Positions 40,506-49,288 are shown, numbered from the stretch's first letter. The stretch: DNA of 64,000 nucleotides from Paenibacillus rigui (GCF_002234615.1 NZ_NMQW01000025.1:1-64000); one strand, 5' to 3'. Numbers and translations: made by a program. Notes: a model not told the origin generated them from the sequence alone.

Positions 40506-42229
40506 AATGCTTGAGTCCTGAGGAAATGGAATGGTACGCGACGGGTTCCGCGGAAACGACTCACGAGCTTGATCAGGAGCGGTCGCAGCATATCCAAGGC
40601 TGCCAGCGGTGCGGCGAGCTTCACCGGGCACTGCTGGAGGAGCAGGAGAACTGGAGCCGCGAGCTGTTTGCCGAGGCGCTGTCGCAAGAGTTTGATAGCC
40701 AAGTGATGCAAGCACTGGAAGGGATCGAGATCGAGCCTGCAGGTGGTTCCGGTCCTCGGGAGGATGCCGCTTCGTGGGAGAAGCAGGAGACTCTGCAGTG
40801 GAGCCCGATAAGCGAGGCAGCGCCGGCTGCGTATTCGCTTCCGGCCCGGACAAAGAAACGAACCTGGCGAGTGGCCGTAGCGGCTGCTTTCCTGGTACTT
40901 CTGATGAGCGCCGCCGCCGTCTATTCTGTGCCGACATTAGCGGAGAAGATTCGCTCACTGTTCACGCGTCCGAATGTGGATATCGGCTTGCTGCGTGCAC
41001 AGGAATTCGGACTGGTACAGCATCCGGGCATCAAGGTGAAGAACAAAGGCTACACTGTCAAAATTGATGAAGCGGTCGGTGACCCGACCCGCGTTATCGT
41101 GGCGCTGCAGCTGTTCGGTCCGGACGGGAAGCATGACAGGGATCGGCTTGTGCTGACAGGCGAAAATACGATCAAGATTCGAGACGAGCAGGGACATGAA
41201 GTCGGGGAATTGTACGATATGGGGGCAACCAGCGATTTCTACTATTTGGTCGCTTTCTTCCCGGAGCCGCTTCAGGCGGACCGGATTACCGTGGATGGGC
41301 AGATCCGGCAGCTCGGGAACGGCATCCAGCGGATCCCCTTCCTTCAGGGCAGCTGGGATTTTGCCTTTACTATCGACCTGTCGGAGGCGAAGAAGAGAAC
41401 GACCTTCGCTTCGCTGGCAGGGGAATATACGTCGCCGGACGGGATGACCGTCCGGTTGAAGCGGCTGACCCGCATGGTACAGGGCGTGCGGCTGGAGCTG
41501 GACACGGAACTCAGCGCTGCAGCTTTGGCCCGTTCGCCAGCTGAGCTTTGGCAGCAGCAGCAGCTGAGCTTCCATTTTGAGGACGCGCAGGGAGAGGAAA
41601 TTCATAGCGTCAACACGAGGAAGACACCGACGAGGGACAGCTTAATGACCCATTCTGCGCTGCCCGGAGACAAGCCGGGGGTCATGCATTGGAGCTATAC
41701 ATTCAAATATTTGCCGGACGATCAGCCGTACCGGTTCGTGCTGGACGGTTATTCTGTCCCGGAGCGGGAGGGGGCCTCCGTCGAGTTTGAGCCTGCCCGG
41801 CTGAAAGAGCATCCGGTTCCGTTCCGGTTTCAGGGGGACGAGCTTATGCTGAAGGACTTCACGATAGAGCAGCCCCCGAATACGAACAGCGGGAAACCGG
41901 AAGGCGCGCTTCATCTGGACGGCACCTTGATTAATGAATTATCGAGAAGTGAATGGATGCTGCGAGATGCGGAGGGCCGGGAGTACCCATTGTCGATGCG
42001 AGGCTCGTGGGGCGCAAGTGGAACAGACTGGAAGAATGGCTTTATTACATTGGAAGCAGGCCGGCCCGGCGCATTGTTCCAATTTTGCAATGGGGACCTG
42101 CTCCGCATTCCGGAGAAGCTGACGTTGGTCCGCACAGTCGTTGATAAACGGTATACGAATGTCAACTGGTCGATCGGAATAAGCGAAATATCGGATGTAC
42201 CCGAAAAGACGGAGCCGGCGAACCCATAA
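40502..42229 (+). CDS. Membrane anti-sigma factor with DUF4179/DUF5643-type domains
   Basis: A 575-residue protein. Residues 1-60 have a zinc anti-sigma motif (HIQGCQRC, an H-x3-C-x2-C). A single membrane helix lies at about 121-143 (VAVAAAFLVLLMSAAAVYSV), followed by about 430 extracytoplasmic residues rich in beta strands, fitting the DUF4179 then DUF5643 arrangement common in Paenibacillus anti-sigmas. The N-terminal part binds the co-encoded sigma factor; the outer part presumably senses an envelope signal. It ends at a very strong hairpin. Confidence 0.87.
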   Translation: MKCLSPEEMEWYATGSAETTHELDQERSQHIQGCQRCGELHRALLEEQENWSRELFAEALSQEFDSQVMQALEGIEIEPAGGSGPREDAASWEKQETLQWSPISEAAPAAYSLPARTKKRTWRVAVAAAFLVLLMSAAAVYSVPTLAEKIRSLFTRPNVDIGLLRAQEFGLVQHPGIKVKNKGYTVKIDEAVGDPTRVIVALQLFGPDGKHDRDRLVLTGENTIKIRDEQGHEVGELYDMGATSDFYYLVAFFPEPLQADRITVDGQIRQLGNGIQRIPFLQGSWDFAFTIDLSEAKKRTTFASLAGEYTSPDGMTVRLKRLTRMVQGVRLELDTELSAAALARSPAELWQQQQLSFHFEDAQGEEIHSVNTRKTPTRDSLMTHSALPGDKPGVMHWSYTFKYLPDDQPYRFVLDGYSVPEREGASVEFEPARLKEHPVPFRFQGDELMLKDFTIEQPPNTNSGKPEGALHLDGTLINELSRSEWMLRDAEGREYPLSMRGSWGASGTDWKNGFITLEAGRPGALFQFCNGDLLRIPEKLTLVRTVVDKRYTNVNWSIGISEISDVPEKTEPANP

Positions 42230-42230
42230 A

Positions 42231-42280
42231 ACACAGCAGCGCCCCAAGAATCATTGAAGATTCTTGGGGCGCTGCTGTGT
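42231..42280. terminator. Perfect 22-bp hairpin between convergent genes
   Basis: Two 22-bp arms, ACACAGCAGCGCCCC.. and its exact complement, with a 6-base loop, begin right after the anti-sigma stop. The T-rich tail is on the minus strand (TTTTATG), so it mainly serves the CAP-domain gene but blocks both directions. Confidence 0.85.
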
Positions 42281-42304
42281 CATCCCTAACTATTCTAAAA
42301 AACC

Positions 42305-43954
42305 TTAATAAGTCAATTTTACCGTACGGGTCGCCTCGATATAATCCACCTTGGCTCCCAGTACTTCAGCCAGCAGACGCACCGGCACCATCGTATTCTC
42401 ACCGATCAATCGGGCTGGCGTATCCGTCGTCTTCAACTGGCCGTTGACTTCATATTGGGTCTTGGCGGTGTACAGCGTCACCTTCAAGCTCCCCTTGGTG
42501 TAAATTGCAGCGCGCTGCTGCTCGTCCCAATCCACGGTGGCTCCAAGGGCTGCGGCCAAATCGCGGATATACAGGAAGGAGGAGCCGTCGACGATGACCG
42601 GCGTTCTTTTCATCGGAAATGCAATGCCATCCAGCTGGTAGCTGCTGTCATCGAGTCCGAAGCTCGCGACACGCTGGGTAGGGGCGGCGGTGACATAATA
42701 CTTTTTGTAATCGGTTGCGTTCAGGTGGAGCTTTTTCTTCCCGGTTCCGTCGGCAGGCTCCGTGGTGAAGTCCCATGCCTTCTCTTCCGTAACGGTGCTT
42801 CCATCCTTCATCACCTGCAAGCGGAGCTTCACGTGGTAGCTGGTATCCGCCTGCAGCGGCTTGCGCGGCATCAGGATGACCGTCTTCGACAAGTCGGTAT
42901 CCGTATCGGGTGTATTGGTTAACAGCTCGACCGTGTTTTTATTGCTGTCGGTCAGTTCTGCGCTTAGCAGCTTGATGCTTCCGACCTCTTCCCCATAATA
43001 CTGAGCCATGATCGGATACCCGACCGGGTAGGTCTCATTAGCATGAATGCGGAGCGGATCCGGTGTCTCGTTGCCCTCGAAGGTCGTAGGCACGTAACGG
43101 TCTCCTTCCGCCGGAGAAACGACAAGCTGGGAAGTGTTCTTCTTCTCCATGCCGAATTCGATAATCGTATAGTCGCCGACCCGGCCGATCCCGACTTCTT
43201 TGACCGTTGGGTCTATGATCGGCGAACGGTGATACGGGGCATCGTACAGCGCGTCGATCGCATCGCTGATGCTTCCGGTGATGAGGGCCGCGTCCTCCCC
43301 GATACTGGACGTGTAGCCGAAGTAAGCTCCACGCTCCAATGGAGTCGCTCCGACAAATCCGGCTTTGCCGGAGGTCTCGCTGTGGAGGCTTTCCTGGCTG
43401 GACTCGCTCTGCCGGATCTTGTTCAGATCCAGGTATTTGGCGTGAGCCATCGCGGTAGCATTCAAGCTGTCGTCCATTTGAACGGCCGGCAGTCCGTGCA
43501 GTACCCGGTAATCGTTCAGCGCGGAGATGCCGGCCAGCTGCTCCGAACTAGCGGCGGGCAGCTGCCGCAGCGCATCCTTGGCTACCGTAAAGGTCCAGGA
43601 TTCATTGATGGGCTTGTAGCCGGGGAAGGTGATAGACATGGAGACAAGATAGCTGCCCGGTGTCAGGTCCTTGCCAGGTGTATAAGTAAAAGTGCCTTTG
43701 TCTTTATTGTAAACGGCCTGAACACTCTCCCCATTCAAGGTCATGGAATAGGCTGGGGTTACACCCGTCATGTCGGTTTTGAAATAAAAGGTAAGGGTTG
43801 GCTTGGTGACGCCGATCGTGTCCTTAGGGGTTCCCAAATAACCATAGGAGAAAGCCTCAGCACGAGGAGCGGGCAAGGCAAGGCTGGAGCACCAAAGCAG
43901 CAGTGCCAGGGAAAGCAGCAGCAGTTGTTTCATCAGACGTGGTTTCGGATTCAA
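42305..43954 (-). CDS. Secreted CAP/SCP-domain protein with copper-amine-oxidase-N-like domain
   Basis: A 549-residue exported protein. Signal peptide 1-34; a beta-rich module 40-125; CAP domain about 140-275 (ALNDYRVLHGLPAVQMDDSL, MAHAKYLDLNKI, DALYDAPYHRSPIIDP, VGIGRVGDYTIIEF); a Big-like module 290-400; and a C-terminal Cu_amine_oxidN1-type domain 440-549 (FLYIRDLAAALGATVDWDEQ, NTMVPVRLLAEVLGAKVDYI). The latter is a wall- or substrate-binding stalk in Paenibacillus, not an oxidase. TTG start with AAGGAGGG upstream. Function unknown; the CAP cavity histidines of classical members are only partly evident. Confidence 0.87.
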   Translation of the reverse strand: MNPKPRLMKQLLLLSLALLLWCSSLALPAPRAEAFSYGYLGTPKDTIGVTKPTLTFYFKTDMTGVTPAYSMTLNGESVQAVYNKDKGTFTYTPGKDLTPGSYLVSMSITFPGYKPINESWTFTVAKDALRQLPAASSEQLAGISALNDYRVLHGLPAVQMDDSLNATAMAHAKYLDLNKIRQSESSQESLHSETSGKAGFVGATPLERGAYFGYTSSIGEDAALITGSISDAIDALYDAPYHRSPIIDPTVKEVGIGRVGDYTIIEFGMEKKNTSQLVVSPAEGDRYVPTTFEGNETPDPLRIHANETYPVGYPIMAQYYGEEVGSIKLLSAELTDSNKNTVELLTNTPDTDTDLSKTVILMPRKPLQADTSYHVKLRLQVMKDGSTVTEEKAWDFTTEPADGTGKKKLHLNATDYKKYYVTAAPTQRVASFGLDDSSYQLDGIAFPMKRTPVIVDGSSFLYIRDLAAALGATVDWDEQQRAAIYTKGSLKVTLYTAKTQYEVNGQLKTTDTPARLIGENTMVPVRLLAEVLGAKVDYIEATRTVKLTY

Positions 43955-44254
43955 CGGAATCCCTCCTTATCTCTGGAAATTCGACGATTCTCTAAAAATA
44001 AATTCGACAAAATCCGTCGAAACCCTTTTGCCAATAAATATCACCGGCCGGCTTGTCCCACTGATGCTTGGTCATCATGCCGAGTCGCTGCAGCCTGCGG
44101 AAGTACGCACAAACGGATCGCATCGGGCTGTATGGGCATCGGGAAGGCATTAAAAGCCATGCTCCGCTCCGGTTCGACTGAATGGTCCGGCTCTACGATC
44201 CGGCTCTTGAAAGACAACTAGGCCGTTTATCTCACAAGGCTGGGATAAAAACTA
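43955..44254. other. Gap without a supported gene
   Basis: Several short competing frames exist on both strands; one minus-strand frame ends MTKHQWDKPAGDIYWQKGFD.. with a stop near 43994 and looks protein-like, but none has a start signal or clear family. It may be a gene remnant. Confidence 0.25.
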
Positions 44255-44283
44255 TTGAAAAATAACAAACATAATTGTATTAT
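44255..44283 (+). promoter_or_regulatory. Promoter of the GIY-YIG-like gene
   Basis: TTGAAA (44255-44260) and TATTAT (44278-44283) with a 17-bp spacer, 55 bases before the start codon. Confidence 0.65.
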
Positions 44284-44338
44284 GTCTATATATCATTAGA
44301 CAAAATGGAATAAAGTCATTTATTGGGGTGAGAGGGAT

Positions 44339-44707
44339 ATGGATCGTAGAAAGGAACTGCAGCAGCAGGCCAAGGAAATCAAGACGGAGGCCGGCGTGTA
44401 TCAGATTAAGAATCAGGTAAACGGCAAGGTTTATGTGGAAAGTACGATGAATTTGCGGACGATTAATGGCCGGGAGATGGCACTGGACATGGGCTCGCAC
44501 CGGAACCGGAGGCTGCAGGCGGATTGGACGGCCTTCGGCAAGGAGAACTTCACAATCGAACCGCTTGAGGTGCTGAAAATCAAGGAAAACGCAGGGGCCT
44601 ATTACGACCCCAAGGATGATTTGAAAAAGCTGTATGAACAATGGATGGAACGGCTTCAGCCTTACGGTGAGCGGGGATATCATGATGCACGGGAAGCGGG
44701 AAAATAG
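44339..44707 (+). CDS. GIY-YIG nuclease-like small protein
   Basis: A 122-residue protein of a small GIY-YIG-related family seen in Bacillales. The first motif is GVY (AGVYQIKNQVNGKVYVEST) but the second motif reads YVE rather than YIG, and the histidine-containing segment is altered; the Glu in KENFTIE is kept. The domain may therefore have lost nuclease activity or changed specificity. GGTGAGAGGG precedes the ATG. No partner gene is evident. Confidence 0.75.
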   Translation: MDRRKELQQQAKEIKTEAGVYQIKNQVNGKVYVESTMNLRTINGREMALDMGSHRNRRLQADWTAFGKENFTIEPLEVLKIKENAGAYYDPKDDLKKLYEQWMERLQPYGERGYHDAREAGK

Positions 44708-44835
44708 GGCACAGGCTCAAATCAGGTCCAGACCCAGGGAAATTACGGAATTTATAGAAAATGGTGTTCTTGAAGCTCCGTCTGAAGTGGTATACTCAGT
44801 ATAGCGGGTTAGCTTAAGATGAGAGGGTGGATGGC

Positions 44836-45450
44836 ATGTTTGGCAAAGTGGCAGCGGATCTTCTGGGGATTAGTGATATCGGTTCGGTGATTAGGCCCGA
44901 GAATTATGACAAGGTGGACTCCGACGACTATGTAATGCATGAGGATCAGGAGAAAATTTATTTCCTTATTAAATCCAAGAGCGACGAATACTGCTTCACG
45001 AATTTGGCCCTGATCCATCTGGACGGGACGAGTGCCGTCAGCAAGAAACGTACGCTCCGACGCTACAGCTATAGCACTTATCAGGTTTCTAATGTCATGC
45101 TGGAAACTGCGGGCACGGTGGATTTGGATGTGGAGATCAAGTTTTACCTGGGAGACACTCCTTTTTCCATTGACGTCCATAAGAAGCATCTGGAAGAGCT
45201 GAAGGACTTGTACAAGGCGCTGTTGAAAATTGCCGAGATCACGCGCGAGAACGACGTGATTCTCAATTATGCGAGGGAAAGCCTGGAGCTGGCATCCACT
45301 ACGCTGCGCCGTGTCGTGAACAATGAGACTCAGGTGGCCGAGCAATTCAAGCAGCTGAACCAATCTACCTTCGCCTGGCTGGTGGAGACACGTAAGCAGT
45401 ATAAGGTAAAGGACTTCGGGGCGATTTTCGAGCGGTATATTAATCAATAG
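44836..45450 (+). CDS. Bacterial PH-domain protein (YvbH-like)
   Basis: A 204-residue protein with an N-terminal bacterial PH domain (about 1-125; GTSAVSKKRTLRRYSYSTYQ, VDLDVEIKFYLGD) and a helical C-terminal extension (130-204) as in YvbH. Cytosolic by sequence. The role of this family is unknown. ATG 44836 follows GAGAGGG by 8 bases; an in-frame GTG at 44827 is inside that site. Confidence 0.8.
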   Translation: MFGKVAADLLGISDIGSVIRPENYDKVDSDDYVMHEDQEKIYFLIKSKSDEYCFTNLALIHLDGTSAVSKKRTLRRYSYSTYQVSNVMLETAGTVDLDVEIKFYLGDTPFSIDVHKKHLEELKDLYKALLKIAEITRENDVILNYARESLELASTTLRRVVNNETQVAEQFKQLNQSTFAWLVETRKQYKVKDFGAIFERYINQ

Positions 45451-45489
45451 CCTTCTGCGGACGAAAGAATCGAATATGCGGATAAACGA

Positions 45490-45516
45490 AGGGAGCCTCC
45501 ATCTTGGAAGCTCCCT
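45490..45516. terminator. Terminator between PH-domain and AhpD-like genes
   Basis: 12-bp stem AGGGAGCCTCCA/TGGAAGCTCCCT with one mismatch and a 3-base loop, followed by CTTT. Confidence 0.7.
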
Positions 45517-45527
45517 CTTTGACTAGC

Positions 45528-45935
45528 TTAACAAAAGCATTCGGGCGTGCCGGAGGAGCCGCTGCCTTGTTGATCCCGATGTGTCCCTGCTTCAGGGGCA
45601 GGGGCCTGCCTGTTGTAGGCCAGCAGGGCTTGAACCCCATGGCTCAGAATAGCGCCGGAACGGGTGGCCGCGGCGACGAGCAGCGCTTCGACGATTTCCT
45701 CCATCGTTCCGCCCTGTTCCTTGTACTTTCGGACATGCACGTCGATGCAGTAAGGGCAGCCGGTGACATGGGCTACAGTCACAGCAATCAATTCTTTGGT
45801 ACGCATTGGGAGCTTCGACGTACTCCCGTGATAAAGCTGCTCTTCGAATTGTAGAAAAGAAGCCGCAGCTTCCGGAGCGAGCCGAATTAATTCGGGAATT
45901 TGCTCCAGATGGGTTCGATCGTAATACGAATTCAT
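45528..45935 (-). CDS. Carboxymuconolactone decarboxylase family protein (AhpD-like)
   Basis: A 135-residue all-helical protein with the AhpD-type active site GCPYCIDVHVRK (CxxC plus His) and LPMRTKELIAVTVAHVTG before it. Members act as peroxidase partners or thiol-disulfide enzymes. The C-terminus carries an unusual Gly/Ser/Gln tail ending in Cys-Phe-Cys. The start is the ATG 6 bases after GGAGGG. Single gene. Confidence 0.87.
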   Translation of the reverse strand: MNSYYDRTHLEQIPELIRLAPEAAASFLQFEEQLYHGSTSKLPMRTKELIAVTVAHVTGCPYCIDVHVRKYKEQGGTMEEIVEALLVAAATRSGAILSHGVQALLAYNRQAPAPEAGTHRDQQGSGSSGTPECFC

Positions 45936-46063
45936 CTTCATCCCTCCATACAAGGTATTGGCTTACTTTCCCATTGTAAGGTCGGGAGGAGCTCAATACC
46001 GTGACTTTGTCACAATGCAGGGAAGGGAACAAGCTTTCAGCAGAGGGCGGAGAGTATACTTAA

Positions 46064-46603
46064 TTAGTGTATAAGGGCGTACATCGAAGCTTGAATATGC
46101 TCCGTATACCTTGCAGCTTCTTGGGCGAGGTAGGCTTCCGTGCCTTGGTTTGCATCATAGGTGACGAAGGCGGGAAGAAAGATGCCGTTGCATTTGGTAA
46201 TCGTCGCTTGAATGGGCTTCAGTAATTCACTGATCGTAAACCCGTTGTCTCCGCCGGAGCGGTATGCTTTTTCCGTACCCCCAGCTGTCGTGGCAACGAT
46301 AAACTGCTTGCCCTTCAGATTGTCGGCTCCGGGACCGAATGCCCAGCCATAGGTCAGCACATCGTCAAACCACTTTTTCAGCAGAGGGGGGCAGCTGTAC
46401 CAGTACAATGGAAATTGGAACACGATCCGATCGTATTGCAGCAGCAGCAGCTGCTCCTTCTCCACATCGATTTGCCAGTCCGCATAGTCCTCATACAAGC
46501 CGCGAACGCAAAGGTCCTTATGCTTGCTCAGCTCCTTGGCAAAGGCTTGATTGACCCGGGAGCTTTGTAAATCGGGATGTACAATGATAACCATCGTTTT
46601 CAT
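46064..46603 (-). CDS. NAD(P)H quinone oxidoreductase (flavodoxin-like, KefF/YwrO type)
   Basis: A 179-residue flavodoxin_2-fold protein: MVIIVHPDLQSSRVNQAFAK, FQFPLYWYSCPPLLKKWFDD, VLTYGWAFG and FIVATTAGGTEKAY. It binds FMN/FAD and reduces quinones or nitro compounds with NAD(P)H. Start chosen at 46603, 9 bases after GAGAGG. It is divergent from the HxlR gene, the classic pairing in which HxlR represses a detoxifying reductase in response to reactive electrophiles or quinones. Confidence 0.9.
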   Translation of the reverse strand: MKTMVIIVHPDLQSSRVNQAFAKELSKHKDLCVRGLYEDYADWQIDVEKEQLLLLQYDRIVFQFPLYWYSCPPLLKKWFDDVLTYGWAFGPGADNLKGKQFIVATTAGGTEKAYRSGGDNGFTISELLKPIQATITKCNGIFLPAFVTYDANQGTEAYLAQEAARYTEHIQASMYALIH

Positions 46604-46742
46604 GGGGATCATCCTCTCAAATGAATTCCCCCCCATTATGCTGTGAATGTATAGGGTTGAAAAGTACGCTCTTTATTCATACTTAGTCCGGCAAACCATA
46701 CCATAGATGGGGGCTGGGTTTCCTAGGGATAGTATGGTGAAG

Positions 46743-46755
46743 CGTACTAGGTACG
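46743..46755. promoter_or_regulatory. Possible HxlR operator
   Basis: CGTAC-TAG-GTACG, a perfect 5-bp dyad in the divergent reductase/HxlR region, with further GTAC elements at 46660-46668 and 46764-46770. Confidence 0.45.
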
Positions 46756-46841
46756 AAAAAGAAGAGTACTTTTGTTCAACGCACCGATTTGGTAAAGTAA
46801 ACAGAAAGATATTATGTTGATTCGTTGAAGGAGTGAGAAGC

Positions 46842-47225
46842 ATGTCTGAGCCTACCGATCGGTGCTACACAAAATCTAAGGGAATCCTGGCTACGCTGCA
46901 GGTGATCGGCGGGAAATGGAAGCCGCTTATATTGTTTATTTTGCTGTATCAAGGAACCAGACGCTTCGGAGAGCTCAGACGGCAGCTTCCCCAAATTACA
47001 CAGGGCATGCTGACGAATCAGCTGCGCGAGCTCGAGCGCGACGGACTTATCGTGCGGCAGGTATACCAGGAAATTCCGCCGAAGGTCGAATACTCCTTAT
47101 CCGAGCACGGAAAATCGTTAAGCACGCTGTTGACTGACATGTGCGGCTGGGGCTTCAAGCATATCGAGTTTATGAACGCTGCGACTTCGGAGGCACCCGT
47201 ACAAACGAAGGACTCGCAATCCTGA
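46842..47225 (+). CDS. HxlR family transcriptional regulator
   Basis: A 127-residue HxlR winged-helix protein: [40 protein letters not shown], then [13 protein letters not shown] cysteine near the start (DRCYTKSKG) matches the redox-sensing Cys position of YodB/HypR-type members. ATG 46842 follows GAAGGAG. It probably represses itself and the divergent quinone reductase. Confidence 0.9.
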   Translation: MSEPTDRCYTKSKGILATLQVIGGKWKPLILFILLYQGTRRFGELRRQLPQITQGMLTNQLRELERDGLIVRQVYQEIPPKVEYSLSEHGKSLSTLLTDMCGWGFKHIEFMNAATSEAPVQTKDSQS

Positions 47226-47252
47226 CCTGCTGCCGCCTATGCTCAGGCTAGC

Positions 47253-47744
47253 TTACAGCGCTTGATATTTGACTGTCTTCCCCTTGGCCGCTACTCTTGA
47301 CCCTGTCTTCGCCTCTAGCTGCAGTTCCGCTTCAGAGGTGGTGCAGTCCGTCGCGTTCACATCCGGATTAGTGGATAGCTCGAGAAAATGCTCCAGCTTG
47401 TAATCGATGATACGCAGCGTTTCGTCCAGCTGTTCCCGCTCCCGTTGAATCCTTTGCTTATGCTGCTCCAGGATAGATAACCTTTCCGCTAATGTGCTGC
47501 TGCCTTGGGCGGTAAGCGCACGATAATGCTTCATTTCCTCAATCGTCATCCCCGTCGCCTTCAGCCGGGTCATAAAGATCATCCCCAGAATGTGATCCCT
47601 GCTATAAACCCGATGCCCGTTGTTCTTCCGCTCTGCATACGGTAATAGACCGATCCTTTCATAGTAACGAATCGTATCTTCCTTCAGTCCTGTCAACTCG
47701 GCCGCCTGTTTGATGGAAGTGACGGTCTCAGGAATGTCCCACAT
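47253..47744 (-). CDS. MerR family transcriptional regulator
   Basis: A 163-residue MerR protein: SIKQAAELTGLKEDTIRYYE, RIGLLPYAERKNNGHRVYSR, a long dimer helix and a variable tail. It is the second gene after an SDR on the minus strand (22-base gap). The unit is preceded by a 19-bp-spacer promoter, so this regulator likely activates its own operon. It belongs to the AdhR/YraB-like branch that senses aldehydes or electrophiles in Bacillus, but no key Cys can be assigned with certainty. Confidence 0.87.
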   Translation of the reverse strand: MWDIPETVTSIKQAAELTGLKEDTIRYYERIGLLPYAERKNNGHRVYSRDHILGMIFMTRLKATGMTIEEMKHYRALTAQGSSTLAERLSILEQHKQRIQREREQLDETLRIIDYKLEHFLELSTNPDVNATDCTTSEAELQLEAKTGSRVAAKGKTVKYQAL

Positions 47745-47766
47745 GGATATCGCCCCTTAGCTTCGT

Positions 47767-48495
47767 TTACCAAGGTACTTCTCCGTTCTCATCAAAATAA
47801 CCTCCTGTCGGGCCGTCAGGACCTAGCATTGCCAGTCGGATGACGACGGCCGCAGCCTGCTCGACCGTACGGTAGCCGGTATGGTGGTTCAGATCGGTGG
47901 AGGTGTATCCCGGATCTGCGGCATTGATCTTGATCGGCGAGTCTTTGAATTCCTTGGCCAGCATGACCGTTAATGCGTTGACGGCAGTCTTGGAGCTGTT
48001 GTAGGCAAGCAGGTTGAACCGGTAAAATTCAGTTTCCGGGTCGCTGTTCCACGCGAGTGAGCCTAAGCCGCTCGACAAGTTGACGATGCGGCCGGCCGTC
48101 GATTTGCGCAGCAGGGGAAGCATGGCCTTCGTGACCGCAAACATTCCGAAAAAGTTCGTATCGAACGTCCGGCGCAAATCATCCAATTCCGTCTGGCTCG
48201 GGGGCGTGCCCTTCTCGAAGGTGACTCCGGCATTATTGATCAGAATATCCAACGCGCCGAACTGCTGTTCGATGTGAGCCGCTGCCGCATCGATGGTGTT
48301 CTGCCGCGTCACGTCCAGCTCGATCCATTCGGTACGCACGCCTTCCGATAGCAGTGCTTCCGCCGCTTTCCGACCTCTTTCCTCATGTCTTGAACCCAGC
48401 AGGATGTGTAAGCCTTGGGCACCTAATTGACGGGCTGTTTCATAGCCGATCCCTTTGTTCGCGCCCGTGATCAGGACGGTTTTGGTGTGACTCAT
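47767..48495 (-). CDS. Short-chain dehydrogenase/reductase (SDR)
   Basis: A 242-residue SDR: VLITGANKGIGYETARQLGA, NNAGVTFE, Ser in VNLSSGLGS and YNSSK active site; the end (DGPTGGYFDENGEVPW) resembles carbonyl-reductase-like SDRs that reduce small ketones or quinones. ATG 48495 follows GGGAGAG by 6 bases. First gene of the SDR-MerR operon. Confidence 0.9.
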   Translation of the reverse strand: MSHTKTVLITGANKGIGYETARQLGAQGLHILLGSRHEERGRKAAEALLSEGVRTEWIELDVTRQNTIDAAAAHIEQQFGALDILINNAGVTFEKGTPPSQTELDDLRRTFDTNFFGMFAVTKAMLPLLRKSTAGRIVNLSSGLGSLAWNSDPETEFYRFNLLAYNSSKTAVNALTVMLAKEFKDSPIKINAADPGYTSTDLNHHTGYRTVEQAAAVVIRLAMLGPDGPTGGYFDENGEVPW

Positions 48496-48543
48496 ATGGT
48501 TCTCTCCCATTCTGTATCGATAGTTGGCAGCCGCCATATGTAA

Positions 48544-48574
48544 ACTGTACAACTTGAACCTTACTCCAAGTCAA
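48544..48574 (-). promoter_or_regulatory. MerR-type promoter of the SDR-MerR operon
   Basis: On the minus strand TTGACT (48574-48569) and TACAGT (48549-48544) are 19 bp apart, with the dyad ACTTG..CAAGT in the spacer. The core resembles the TTGACTT start of the promoter at 32091. Confidence 0.75.
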
Positions 48575-48580
48575 GCGGCT

Positions 48581-48608
48581 AAGCCCCTTCCTGATTCGGA
48601 AGGGGCTT
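48581..48608. terminator. Terminator near the unknown gene at 48707
   Basis: Perfect 11-bp stem AAGCCCCTTCC/GGAAGGGGCTT with a 6-base loop, just upstream of the SDR-MerR promoter. It probably ends the transcript of the minus-strand gene at 48707-49288. Confidence 0.7.
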
Positions 48609-48706
48609 ATTCCGGCTGTTAAGGGGCTGTCGATGCGATCCGCCCTGTTGTCAACAGCTGTCATGCAACGCTGCGCTGCGTGCTGGAAGCTGCACGGGAG
48701 TCTGCC

Positions 48707-49288
48707 TTAGTCCCGGATTTCCACCAGGCTGTGCTGCAGCACGTTGTCTCCGACCTGAGGGGTGAAAGGGGCCTCGCTTACGCCCGTTACGTTCACAAGC
48801 ACGTTGGCCTCACGCGGCAAGGTAATGCGGACCTCATATTTGAACTCGACGCCGGAGACGTCCGCATACAAGAAGTCGGAGCTGTTCGGCGACAGCGCCA
48901 CCTTGCACACCTCCAGCTCGCAGGGCTGAACGGCAAGAGGGACGGCTGAGCCGCTCGACCAGTCGAACACCTGGACAGCAATTTCATTGACGGTGTCGTA
49001 GCTGAGATTGGCTACATCGACAAGAGCGAACTGGGTATTCGGGTTTCTTCTCAGCACGCCGGTCGTCAACGTTTTCCGGGCAAACGATCTTCTTCTCGCC
49101 TCGGGCCGCTTCCGAACCTGGAGGAGGGTGGTGCGGGGCAGCGTTCTTTTCTTGATCTGCACACGCCGGGCAGGGGTGGGCAGCGCTTTACCCTGCGGCA
49201 CGGCACGCCTTGTGGAGGCTGTGCCTGTCCGCAGCCGTATAGGCTTCGGCAGAGCTTTTTTGAATATCAGCGGGCTATTCCGTTTCAT
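48707..49288 (-). CDS. Unknown protein: basic N-terminus plus beta-rich domain
   Basis: About 193 residues. The first 75 are extremely basic (many Arg/Lys, e.g. RRAVPQGKALPTPARRVQIK), with no membrane helix. The rest (from FALVDVANLSYDTVNEIAVQ to the end) is a beta-rich domain with a Cys pair (QPCELEVC) and NVTGVSEAPFTPQVGDNVLQ. I do not recognise a named family; similar proteins of this design are found in Paenibacillus, possibly spore- or surface-associated (weak inference). The ATG at 49288 is preferred, with AAGGAAAGAG upstream; longer starts exist. Confidence 0.6.
   Translation of the reverse strand: MKRNSPLIFKKALPKPIRLRTGTASTRRAVPQGKALPTPARRVQIKKRTLPRTTLLQVRKRPEARRRSFARKTLTTGVLRRNPNTQFALVDVANLSYDTVNEIAVQVFDWSSGSAVPLAVQPCELEVCKVALSPNSSDFLYADVSGVEFKYEVRITLPREANVLVNVTGVSEAPFTPQVGDNVLQHSLVEIRD

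Noticed and set aside
43043..44221. A 392-codon plus-strand open frame opposite the CAP-domain gene
   Set aside because: It lies antisense to a convincing secreted-protein gene with signal peptide and known domains, has no ribosome binding site, and its composition (Arg/Gly/Asp-rich) is that of a GC-skew shadow frame.
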